64,000 nt of DNA, from assembly GCF_013201705.1 (NCBI RefSeq), contig NZ_CP053837.1:1240001-1304000 (forward strand). Direction: 5' to 3'. The notes below the pieces were generated by a model. That model made no database searches, was not told the DNA's origin, and saw only the letters and a list, made by a program, of their open reading frames with translations. Positions within the stretch are counted from its first letter, which is position 1; the number at the start of each line of letters is the position of its first letter. The translations under genes were made by a program, and so were the position numbers. Shown piece after piece: positions 56,404 to 64,000 of this stretch. Source of the stretch: Aliarcobacter faecis (GTDB lineage Bacteria > Campylobacterota > Campylobacteria > Campylobacterales > Arcobacteraceae).

Positions 56404-59400
56404 ATGATTTCAGCATTCTTTATAAAAAACCCCGTTTTTGCTGGTGTTTTAAGTATAATTATTTTCCTTGTTGGGTTAATCTCTATGGTTAATCTTCCAA
56501 TTGAACAATCCCCTAGGGTTTTACCTCCACAAATTATTGTTAGTACTGCTTATCCAGGGGCTAGTGCAGATACTATTGCAAAAACTGTTGCTGCACCTCT
56601 TGAAGAGCAAATAAATGGTGCAAAAAATATGCTTTATATGAACTCTCAAGCAGAAGATAGTGGAAGATTAAGTATAAATGTATTTTTTGAAGTTGGAACA
56701 GATCCAGACCAAGCAAAAATCGATGTAAATAATAGAGTTCAAGCAGCACTTGCATCTATGCCTGAGCAAGTAAAAAGACAAGGTGTAGTTGTTGGAGAGA
56801 AAAGCCCTAGTATTTTACTTTTTGCTATGCTTCAATCTCCAAATAAGACTTATGACTCTTTATATCTTTCAAACTATGCTCTTTTAAATATGGTTGAAAC
56901 TCTAAAAAGAGTTGAAGGTGTTGGAGATGCAATGATTTTTGGAGCAAAAGATTACTCTATTAGAATCTGGATTGATCCTGCTAAATTATCAAAATATTCT
57001 CTTGCAACAACTGATGTAATTACAGCTATTCAAGAACAGAACAATCAATATGCAGCTGGAAAAATTGGTGCTGAACCACTTGAAAATAAACAGATGTATA
57101 CATATACTATTCGAACTCCTGATAGATTTAGTGATCCTAATCAATTCTCAAATATTGTTATTAGAGCAAATGAAGATGGAAGTAGTTTAAAATTAAAAGA
57201 TGTTGCAACTGTTGAATTAGGAGCTAGCTCTTACGGTGTTCAAACAAGATTAAACAATTCTCCATCTATTCCAATTGGAGTATTTTTACAAAGTGGAGCT
57301 AATGCTTTAGATACTGCAAAAGCCATAAAAAAAGCACTTGAAGATGCAAGTAAAAACTTCCCTCAGGATATGACTTATAGTATCCCTTATGATAGTACAG
57401 ATTTCATTGTTGCTTCTATTGAAGAAGTTGTAAAAACATTTGTTGAAGCACTTTTACTTGTTATTTTAATTATTTTCATCTTCTTACAAAGCTGGAGAGC
57501 AACTATTATTCCTTTAATCGCTGTTCCAATATCTATTGTTGGAGCTTTTGCAGGAATGTATGTTTTAGGATTTAGTATCAATCTTCTAACTCTTTTTGGT
57601 CTTGTTCTTGCTATTGGAATTGTTGTTGATGATGCTATTATTGTTATTGAAAACATTGAAAGACATATGGAAGAAGGAAAAACTCCACTTGAATCAGCAT
57701 ATATTGCTATGAAAGAGGTAACAGGTGCTCTAATCGCCATTATTTTAGTTTTAGGTGCAGTTTTTATACCTGTTGCATTTATGGGTGGTTTATCAGGAGA
57801 GATGTATAGACAATTTGCCATAACAATAGTTATTTCAGTTATAATTTCAGGATTTGTTGCTATTACTTTAACACCATCTTTATGCGTAAGAATATTAAAA
57901 AATAAAAAACATGAACCAAAAGGCTTTGCAAAATGGTTCAATAATATGTTTGATAAGTTTACAAGTGGATACTCTTTTATAGTTAAAAAAACAATTAGAT
58001 TCTCTTTAATATCTATTCTACTTTTTGGTGGATTACTATTTGTTTCATGGGATATGTTTAAATCTATGAAGACAGGACTTATTCCAGATGAAGATCAAGG
58101 AACAATATTTGTATTTGGATTTAACCCTCCAGGTTCTTCACTTTCAAGAACACTTAGTTTAAGTGAAGAGATAAATGCAATAATTGAAAAAGATCCTAAT
58201 GTAAATAATATAATAACTCTTGCAGGATATGATTTTACAACATCAGCAGAAAGAACTCATACTGTTGCAACTATTATTAAATTAAAAGATTGGAGTTTAA
58301 GACCAAATCCAGACCAAGATGCACAAGCACTTTTAAAGAAATTTAGTAAACAATTAATGGGTACTAGTGAAGGTTTCTCTTTTGCAGTTGTTCCACCTCC
58401 AATTATGGGGATGAGTGTTACTGGTGGATTTGATATGTATGTTCAAGATAGAAATGGAAGATCAATAGAAGAACTTGGAAATGCTGTAAATCAAATCATT
58501 GCAAAAGCAAGTACAAGACCTGAATTAGTTGGTGTTAGAACTTCATTAGCTGCAAATATCCCTCAGTTTAAAATCGATGTAGATATTGAAAAAGCAAAAG
58601 CAAAAGGGGTAAATGTAAATGATATTTATAGCACTATAAATGCAACTTTTGGAAGCTTTTATGTAAATGATTTCTCACTTTATGGAAGAACTTATAAGGT
58701 AAATTTACAAGCAATTGAAGAGTATAGAAATAATATAAATAATATGCAAAATATATTTGTGAGATCTAAAAATGGTGAACTTTTACCACTTAACTCTTTT
58801 GTTACGGCAAAACAACAAGTTGGAGCGGATTTAATAGAGAGATTTAACCTTTTCCAAGCTGCAAAAGTTTCAGGACAACCAGCTCCTGGATATAGTTCTG
58901 GAGATGCTTTAAATGCTATTGAAGAAGTTGCAAATGAAGTTTTACCTAGTGGTTATACAATTTCATGGGTAGGAACTGCTTATCAAGAGAAACAAATTGG
59001 TGGAAGTTCAGCACAAGCATTTATCTTTGGTATTGTATTCTTATTCCTAATTCTTGCAGCTTTATATGAAAGATGGTTATTACCAATTTCAGTTGTTTTA
59101 GCTGTTCCTTTTGCTATATTTGGAGCAATCTTAGCTACAAATATAAGAGGATTAGATAATAATATCTATTTCCAAATTGGACTTTTAGTTCTTGCTGGAC
59201 TTGCTGCTAAAAATGCTATTTTGATTGTAGAGTTTGCTTTACAAAAAAGAAAAGAAGGGTTTAATCTTGTTGATGCAGCACTAGAAGCTGCAAAAGTGCG
59301 ATTAAGACCAATTATTATGACATCTTTAGCATTTACTATTGGTGTTTTACCACTTGCTATTAGTGGAGGAGCTGGAGCTGCTAGTAAACACTCTATTGGA

Positions 59401-59553
59401 ACAGGTGTTATTGGTGGAATGCTTACAGCAACATTTATAGCAATTATTTTTATCCCACTATTTTATATACTTATCTCTAGATTAAGCCGTGAAAAAGAGG
59501 GAAGTATTACAGCAGATTTAAAAAAAGAAGAAAATAGTAATAGTGAGAAATAG
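56404..59553 (+). CDS. RND multidrug efflux permease (HAE1, AcrB-like)
   Basis: A 1049-residue proton-driven pump of normal AcrB length. Twelve helices and two large periplasmic loops are evident; the proton-relay Asp pair is in GIVVDDAIIVIENIE near 405. The start MISAFFIKNPVFAGVL and the ETL/ GASA loops fit the hydrophobe/amphiphile class. It follows the adaptor by two bases. Substrates cannot be told. A hairpin overlaps its stop. Confidence 0.95.
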   Translation: MISAFFIKNPVFAGVLSIIIFLVGLISMVNLPIEQSPRVLPPQIIVSTAYPGASADTIAKTVAAPLEEQINGAKNMLYMNSQAEDSGRLSINVFFEVGTDPDQAKIDVNNRVQAALASMPEQVKRQGVVVGEKSPSILLFAMLQSPNKTYDSLYLSNYALLNMVETLKRVEGVGDAMIFGAKDYSIRIWIDPAKLSKYSLATTDVITAIQEQNNQYAAGKIGAEPLENKQMYTYTIRTPDRFSDPNQFSNIVIRANEDGSSLKLKDVATVELGASSYGVQTRLNNSPSIPIGVFLQSGANALDTAKAIKKALEDASKNFPQDMTYSIPYDSTDFIVASIEEVVKTFVEALLLVILIIFIFLQSWRATIIPLIAVPISIVGAFAGMYVLGFSINLLTLFGLVLAIGIVVDDAIIVIENIERHMEEGKTPLESAYIAMKEVTGALIAIILVLGAVFIPVAFMGGLSGEMYRQFAITIVISVIISGFVAITLTPSLCVRILKNKKHEPKGFAKWFNNMFDKFTSGYSFIVKKTIRFSLISILLFGGLLFVSWDMFKSMKTGLIPDEDQGTIFVFGFNPPGSSLSRTLSLSEEINAIIEKDPNVNNIITLAGYDFTTSAERTHTVATIIKLKDWSLRPNPDQDAQALLKKFSKQLMGTSEGFSFAVVPPPIMGMSVTGGFDMYVQDRNGRSIEELGNAVNQIIAKASTRPELVGVRTSLAANIPQFKIDVDIEKAKAKGVNVNDIYSTINATFGSFYVNDFSLYGRTYKVNLQAIEEYRNNINNMQNIFVRSKNGELLPLNSFVTAKQQVGADLIERFNLFQAAKVSGQPAPGYSSGDALNAIEEVANEVLPSGYTISWVGTAYQEKQIGGSSAQAFIFGIVFLFLILAALYERWLLPISVVLAVPFAIFGAILATNIRGLDNNIYFQIGLLVLAGLAAKNAILIVEFALQKRKEGFNLVDAALEAAKVRLRPIIMTSLAFTIGVLPLAISGGAGAASKHSIGTGVIGGMLTATFIAIIFIPLFYILISRLSREKEGSITADLKKEENSNSEK

Positions 59554-59571
59554 CCATTTTTGGCTATTTCT
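59546..59571 (+). terminator. Terminator after the efflux operon
   Basis: AGAAATAGCCA and TGGCTATTTCT pair over 11 bases with a four-T loop, overlapping the RND stop codon. The 3' side lacks a long T-run, so it may be partial. Confidence 0.6.
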
Positions 59572-59612
59572 ATCAAGATAAAGGGTAGATTATAGATATT
59601 TATATAAACATC

Positions 59613-60194
59613 ATGGATAGCTTATTATATATGAGCTATTTTGAAATTATTGCAGTTTTTTTATCTATTCTTTATCTTCTTTTAGCAATTAAGCAAAATG
59701 CCTTTGGTTTTATAGCTGCTTTTTTTAGTACCCTAATATACTCTATTTTATTTTTTGATGCAACTTTATTTATGTCTTCACTTTTAAATGCATACTATTT
59801 AATTATGGCAATATATGGTTATTATAGCTGGAAAAGAGGGTTTAAAATTGAAAATTCTAAGGAATTAAAGGTTTCAACTCTAACTCTAAAATCTCATATT
59901 AAACTCATCATCTTTTTATCTATATTATCTTTCATAGTTGGGTATTTTATGCAAAATTATACAAATGCCTCTTTTGCTTATCTTGATAGTTTTGTAACCA
60001 TTTTCTCTCTAAGTACTACATATTTACTAACAAAAAAAGTTTTAGAAAACTGGATTTATTGGGTTTTTATAGATAGTTTTGCTATATACTTATACTATCA
60101 AAAAGAGTTCTATCTTACAGCCGTTCTATTTTTTATCTACACTATTATGGCTATTTTTGCATATTTTTCTTGGAAAAAGGAGAATTTATCTTGA
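59613..60194 (+). CDS. pnuC: PnuC-family vitamin/nucleoside transporter
   Basis: A 193-residue protein with seven or eight helices and the PnuC motif YGYYSWKRG near residue 70; FAYFSWKKE repeats at the end. PnuC proteins carry nicotinamide riboside, PnuT thiamine and PnuX riboflavin; trapping is by a cytoplasmic kinase. The next gene is a kinase overlapping by four bases, so the ligand is likely the kinase's substrate. No TPP riboswitch is seen upstream. The ribosome site is poor at either ATG (59613 or 59631). Confidence 0.85.
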   Translation: MDSLLYMSYFEIIAVFLSILYLLLAIKQNAFGFIAAFFSTLIYSILFFDATLFMSSLLNAYYLIMAIYGYYSWKRGFKIENSKELKVSTLTLKSHIKLIIFLSILSFIVGYFMQNYTNASFAYLDSFVTIFSLSTTYLLTKKVLENWIYWVFIDSFAIYLYYQKEFYLTAVLFFIYTIMAIFAYFSWKKENLS

Positions 60195-60961
60195 ATATAG
60201 AGGAGATAAAAAATCTAAACATTTTTGGGAATCTTAATATTTCAATAGAGATATTAAAATCTCAAGGTTTCAACAATATAAGCTATTTAATCAAAACAAA
60301 AAATCAAAACTATGTTTTAAGAGTTTTTAAATCAAATCAAAGTGTAAATATTAGTAGAGAATTTGAGTTTAAAACACAAGAAATGGCAAATAAACTAAAT
60401 ATTGCTCCAAAACCAATTTTTTTAAATGATAATTTTATGATTTATGAATATTTAAATGGTGTGCATAAGGAAAAACTATCAAAAAATGAACTAAAAAATC
60501 TTATTTCTACAATAAAAACATTACACTCTATTAAACAAAAATCAAAGAGCTATGACTTCAAAAAAGATTTTAAAAGCTACAAAAAAAACCTTAAAAATAA
60601 AAACAGTAAAGATATACTAAAAAAGCTAAAATCAGCTCTTAAAAGATCAAAAAAGTATAAAAAAGAGCTTGTTTTATCACACTTTGATTTAAATCCAAAA
60701 AATATTTTGTTTTCACAAAATAGTGTTAGAATAATAGACTGGGAATATGCTGGAACAAATGATAGATTTTTTGATTTGGCTTCTATTTGTATTGAGTTTA
60801 AGCTTGATAAAAAAATGGAAAAAGTGGCTTTAAAAAGCTACTTTAAAACTGAAGCTTTAAAAAGAAAAAAGTTCAAATACTATACAAAAAAGCTAGAAAC
60901 TTTTAAAATAATCTACAAAAGTTTCTGCTATTTATGGTTTAGTTCTCAAAATTTGGCTTAA
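60191..60961 (+). CDS. Aminoglycoside/choline/thiamine kinase-like phosphotransferase
   Basis: A 256-residue APH-fold kinase. The catalytic loop is SHFDLNPKNIL and the metal Asp is in RIIDWEYAG, as in choline (LicA-like) and thiamine (ThiK-like) kinases. TTG at 60191 overlaps the pnuC stop (TTGA) and has AAAGGAG eight bases upstream, so it is preferred over TTG 60170. It is strongly Lys-rich. Coupling to pnuC suggests it phosphorylates the imported vitamin; thiamine is the first guess, nicotinamide riboside the second. Confidence 0.82.
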   Translation: MNIEEIKNLNIFGNLNISIEILKSQGFNNISYLIKTKNQNYVLRVFKSNQSVNISREFEFKTQEMANKLNIAPKPIFLNDNFMIYEYLNGVHKEKLSKNELKNLISTIKTLHSIKQKSKSYDFKKDFKSYKKNLKNKNSKDILKKLKSALKRSKKYKKELVLSHFDLNPKNILFSQNSVRIIDWEYAGTNDRFFDLASICIEFKLDKKMEKVALKSYFKTEALKRKKFKYYTKKLETFKIIYKSFCYLWFSSQNLA

Positions 60962-60968
60962 GAGAAAA

Positions 60969-60987
60969 AGAGCTTTCTAAAAGCTCT
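60969..60987. terminator. Short hairpin between convergent kinase and chemoreceptor genes
   Basis: AGAGCTTT and AAAGCTCT form an eight-pair stem with a three-base loop just after the kinase stop. The chemoreceptor stop is inside it. A-rich DNA on the left gives a T-run on the minus strand. Confidence 0.5.
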
Positions 60988-63409
60988 CCCACTCATCAGT
61001 TTCTACCTTTTCACTTATTTTTTCAAGCTTTTTTGGTTTTGGTTTTTCAGCACTTATATCCTCAATATTTTTCTTCTCTTTCTTACTATTTTCAATATTT
61101 ACATAGCTATGTTTTTGCGATACATTTGTCTGCATTTGCTTAGCTTTTACACTATTTTTCCCTATAAACTCTTTTTTATTTGCATCTTCTACTATTAGTC
61201 TTGCTATCTCATCAGCATTTAATGCTATATCATTTGTTTGTGAAGCAATAGCTGCATTTTGTTGTGTTTGACGGTCAAGCTCATTTACAGCATCATTTAT
61301 CTGCTCTATTCCATTTAACTGCTCTTTACTAGACATCTCTACATCATTTATTAAATTTGTAGTTGAAGTAATAGATTCATTTAAACTTTTATAACCAGCT
61401 ATCATATTTGAAGCTATAAGTTTTCCTTCATTTGCCTTTTGTGTAGCCTCTTGAACTATTCTTTTAATCTCACTCGCAGCTTCAGCACTTCTACTTGCAA
61501 GATTTCGTACCTCTTGAGCAACAACTGCAAAACCTTTTCCAGCTTCACCAGCTGTTGCTGCTTCAACTGCTGCATTTAGGCTTAGAATATTTGTTTGGAA
61601 AGAGATATTATCTATTACAGAAATTGCCTCATTTACTAGATTTACTTTTATATTTATCTCATCCATAGCAAAAGTTGTCTGATTTGCCAATTTCTCGCCC
61701 TCAGTTGATGCTTTTATAATCTCATTTGAGTAACTTGCCATTTTTGCTATATTTTCTGTGTTATTTCTAATATTACTTGTAATCTCTTCAAGAGCTGCGG
61801 CTGTCTCTTCAAGTGAAGCTGCTGCCTCATTTGAGCTTAAATTTAATTTATCAACATTTGCCAAAAGAAGTTTTGAACTATCTTCCAAAGTCAATCCATT
61901 TGCTTTATTTTCTACCAACATATTGTTTATAATAGTGGCTAGTTCATTTATACCATTTACAATTTTCCCATTATCATTCTCTATTTTCACTCTAAAATCT
62001 AACTTAGAAAAACTCTCTAAAACTGCTACAACTTTGTTTATATCAGAACAAACATTTTTTTGAGTAACTTCAAGCATTGCATTAAAGTTATTTTTTAACT
62101 CTTCAAGCCCAGTATTATCTGTAATCTTCTCTATTCTACTATTTAAAGAACCTCCTTTAACCTCTTCAACTACTCTTTTTACATCTTGTATCAAAATATC
62201 ATCTTGTTCTAAAAGCTTTTTTGTTTTTTCAATATTTGTATTTATGACATTTGCCATAGTTCCAAACTCATCTTTACTATCAAGTGTTATAGGAGTTGTT
62301 TTATCTGACTCTTTATTTAAAAATGCAAAAAAGCCTAAAAGTCCACCACTAATTGCTGTTAAATTTTTACTTAAAACTTTCATACTATACATAACTATAG
62401 CTATTATCAATCCTGTTACAACTAAAGCAAAGATTAAAGAGAAATTTCTCACACTATTTGCCTCTTTCATAAACTCATCAACAGGTACGCTACATGCCAA
62501 CATCCAATATTTTCCAGTATTTCCAAACTCAAAAGGGTGTGAATAAGTATAAGAGTCTCTACCATCTCTTAAGCTTTTTGTCATAAAATCATAATCCTCA
62601 CCTTTTATACCTTTTTCAACAATTCCCAAGATTGTAGGATTTGTTGTCAAATTTGAAAAAGGTTTTCCAATAGCTTCACCTCTTGGATGAGATACAACAA
62701 CTCCGTGAGTTTCATATAAAGATAAATACCCTGTATCAAATAGAACTATTTTTGAAATCCTATCGTTAATAGCTTCAAGAGTAAAATCAACCCCTGTAAC
62801 TCCTATTATTTTACCATTTACCATAATTGGTGCTGAAATAGTAACCATTAAAACTTTTTTACCACTAGACATCTCATATTCATAAGGAGTTGAAATAGCA
62901 ACTCTTTTATTATCATAAGCATATTTTATATAAACTTCATTTTTATCAAAATTTGGTAAAGCTTCTAACTCTAAACTACCTTTATTGTTTGTAACTAATG
63001 GTTGAAAAGTGCCATTTGGTGCATAATATGGATTTTTATCACTTCCATCATATCTATCAAATATATAACTATCATCTTCAAATCCTATCCAAGCTGTAAA
63101 TAAAAAGTCATTTTGTTTCAAAATATCTTTGTAAGATTCAACCATCCCAGCTTTTGTCAAAGTCTCTTTTGTATTTATAGCAATTTCTACTCTATTTACC
63201 ATAGATTGTACAATTTTTATTGTACTATCAAAAACTGCTTTTTCTTCATTTGCATAAGATTTAACAGTCGCTTTTATATAGTTTTTTGCTTGTAAATCTG
63301 CGTTTTCATACGAATAGCTAGTTATAAAATATATCATAGCTCCCAAAGAAACTATTACTGTACCGACCAAAATTAGCAGTAATTTTGTACCGAAATTTGT
63401 ATTTCTCAT
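60977..63409 (-). CDS. Methyl-accepting chemotaxis protein, dCache type, with CheR tether tail
   Basis: An 810-residue receptor. Membrane helices at about 8-28 and 325-347 enclose a large double-Cache sensor (about 40-310) with [16 protein letters not shown] and [12 protein letters not shown] long HAMP-like and helical region (350-500) leads to the signalling hairpin [19 protein letters not shown]. The C-terminus, after a polar linker, is EWESF, matching the xWxxF tail that binds CheR/CheB. dCache domains often bind amino acids or organic acids; the ligand is not known here. Confidence 0.93.
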   Translation of the reverse strand: MRNTNFGTKLLLILVGTVIVSLGAMIYFITSYSYENADLQAKNYIKATVKSYANEEKAVFDSTIKIVQSMVNRVEIAINTKETLTKAGMVESYKDILKQNDFLFTAWIGFEDDSYIFDRYDGSDKNPYYAPNGTFQPLVTNNKGSLELEALPNFDKNEVYIKYAYDNKRVAISTPYEYEMSSGKKVLMVTISAPIMVNGKIIGVTGVDFTLEAINDRISKIVLFDTGYLSLYETHGVVVSHPRGEAIGKPFSNLTTNPTILGIVEKGIKGEDYDFMTKSLRDGRDSYTYSHPFEFGNTGKYWMLACSVPVDEFMKEANSVRNFSLIFALVVTGLIIAIVMYSMKVLSKNLTAISGGLLGFFAFLNKESDKTTPITLDSKDEFGTMANVINTNIEKTKKLLEQDDILIQDVKRVVEEVKGGSLNSRIEKITDNTGLEELKNNFNAMLEVTQKNVCSDINKVVAVLESFSKLDFRVKIENDNGKIVNGINELATIINNMLVENKANGLTLEDSSKLLLANVDKLNLSSNEAAASLEETAAALEEITSNIRNNTENIAKMASYSNEIIKASTEGEKLANQTTFAMDEINIKVNLVNEAISVIDNISFQTNILSLNAAVEAATAGEAGKGFAVVAQEVRNLASRSAEAASEIKRIVQEATQKANEGKLIASNMIAGYKSLNESITSTTNLINDVEMSSKEQLNGIEQINDAVNELDRQTQQNAAIASQTNDIALNADEIARLIVEDANKKEFIGKNSVKAKQMQTNVSQKHSYVNIENSKKEKKNIEDISAEKPKPKKLEKISEKVETDEWESF

Positions 63410-63520
63410 TATCTTTATATCTCCATTTCAATTGTATCTGTCTAAGATTTTATCCTTTTTTTTTCAAAGTCTCTTATAGAAGTAATGATACTATTTATAA
63501 AAATCTTCCAAATCGTAGTA

Positions 63521-63560
63521 AAAAAGTAACACCATAAGTAAAAGAGTAACACTATAGATA
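63521..63560. repeat. 20-base tandem direct repeat upstream of uvrC
   Basis: Two abutting 20-base copies share AAAAAGTAACACCATAAGTA with four differences; both hold AGTAACAC. It lies about 50 bases before uvrC and 110 before the divergent chemoreceptor start. The exact two-turn period would place a repeated site on one face of the helix, as for response-regulator binding. Confidence 0.55.
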
Positions 63561-63610
63561 ATATATTTATAAAATCTACAATTTAATTGGATTTTTGATA
63601 CTATTCAAAA

Positions 63611-64000
63611 ATGAATTTAGAAGAGAAACTCAAACAACTCCCAAATAATGCTGGTGTTTATCAATACTTTGACAATAGTGGACATCTTTTATATATAGGA
63701 AAAGCAAAAAATCTAAAAAATAGAGTAAAAAGTTACTTTAAATTTAGCCCTACTTTACAAGCTTCTACTGATTTAAGTCCAAGAATATTCAAGATGATTA
63801 GTGAAACCTCTTTTATAGAGTGGATAGTTGTTCCAAATGAACATGATGCTTTAATTTTGGAAAACTCTCTAATAAAACAGCTAAAACCAAAATATAATGT
63901 ACTTTTAAGAGATGACAAAACATACCCTTATATCTATATAAATTTAAATGAAGATTTTCCCAGACTTGAAATTACTAGAAAAATAGAAAAAGGTAAAAAT
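63611..64000 (+). CDS. uvrC: Excinuclease ABC subunit C (partial, runs off right edge)
   Basis: The first 130 codons of UvrC. It begins [20 protein letters not shown] and contains the GIY-YIG nuclease core ([24 protein letters not shown]) that makes the 3' cut in nucleotide excision repair. [21 protein letters not shown] and RDDKTYPYI follow in family order. The reading frame is open to the last base. Start by similarity; no strong ribosome site is seen before the ATG. Confidence 0.95.
   Translation, partial: MNLEEKLKQLPNNAGVYQYFDNSGHLLYIGKAKNLKNRVKSYFKFSPTLQASTDLSPRIFKMISETSFIEWIVVPNEHDALILENSLIKQLKPKYNVLLRDDKTYPYIYINLNEDFPRLEITRKIEKGKN

Noticed and set aside
57387-57941. A 184-codon minus-strand frame inside the RND pump gene
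   Set aside because: Shadow of the pump's coding frame; Ile/Thr/Lys-rich without domain, start signal or context.
59554-59612. TPP or NAD riboswitch before pnuC
   Set aside because: The gap is only 59 bases, partly a terminator, and no CTGAGA-type thi-box core is seen.

Overview
The window is very AT-rich (roughly a quarter G+C by eye). It reads as chromosome of a Campylobacterota member, most likely Arcobacter/Aliarcobacter-like. The reasons are the N,N'-diacetylbacillosamine gene set (pglF/E/D/C type), the histidine kinases and chemoreceptor typical of that phylum, a CJM1_0395-type putative metalloprotease, and dense co-oriented operons with 1-11 bp overlaps. No tRNA, rRNA, CRISPR array, integrase, transposase or prophage gene was seen. 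Assignments come from motif and sequence recognition only; no database search was run.

Layout. 1-1731 (-): N-terminal part of a LapA-like giant adhesin, interrupted by an apparent one-base frameshift near 611. 2080-6003 (-): ribA, rsmG, three small proteins and glyS in one tight operon. 6063-8765 (+): hemB, then a soluble histidine kinase with an Aer-type PAS domain and its response regulator. 8792-9871 (-): a DUF475 membrane protein. 9916-16973 (-): ilvB, ilvN, lpxD, ftsK, a small protein and brnQ; ftsK appears to lack any standard start codon. 17135-25456: a flagellin-like protein, ppx/gppA, a CDP-alcohol phosphatidyltransferase, a diguanylate cyclase, a putative metalloprotease and thioredoxin operon, DUF523, a TtcA-like enzyme, moeA and a DMT exporter. 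25463-29805 (-): a six-gene operon with two zinc proteases, rmuC, a PLD-type nuclease, a thioesterase and an entericidin-like lipoprotein.

29838-53205 (-) is one run of 22 nearly contiguous polysaccharide genes and is the most distinctive part. Downstream lie the bacillosamine genes (pglF, E, D, C), two GT4 transferases, an asparagine-synthase-type amidotransferase, a Wzy-like polymerase, a GT2 transferase and a Wzx flippase. In the middle is a mini acyl/aminoacyl assembly line: an SDR reductase, two acyl carrier proteins, a KAS III, a GNAT and a DltA-like adenylation enzyme. This is followed by a NeuD/VioB-like acyltransferase, a VioA-like aminotransferase and rmlB/rmlA. Upstream are a TviB/WbpO-like dehydrogenase, a CapI-like epimerase and Ugd. 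Together they predict a Wzx/Wzy glycan with four sugars: diNAcBac, a HexNAc-uronic acid (probably amidated), GlcA/GalA, and a 4-amino-4,6-dideoxyhexose carrying an unusual N-acyl or N-aminoacyl group.

53290-64000: a four-CxxC zinc-ribbon protein; a MarR regulator divergent from a TolC/adaptor/RND efflux operon, with a good palindromic operator between them; a pnuC-like transporter coupled to a small-molecule kinase; a dCache chemoreceptor with a C-terminal EWESF tail; and the start of uvrC running off the right edge.
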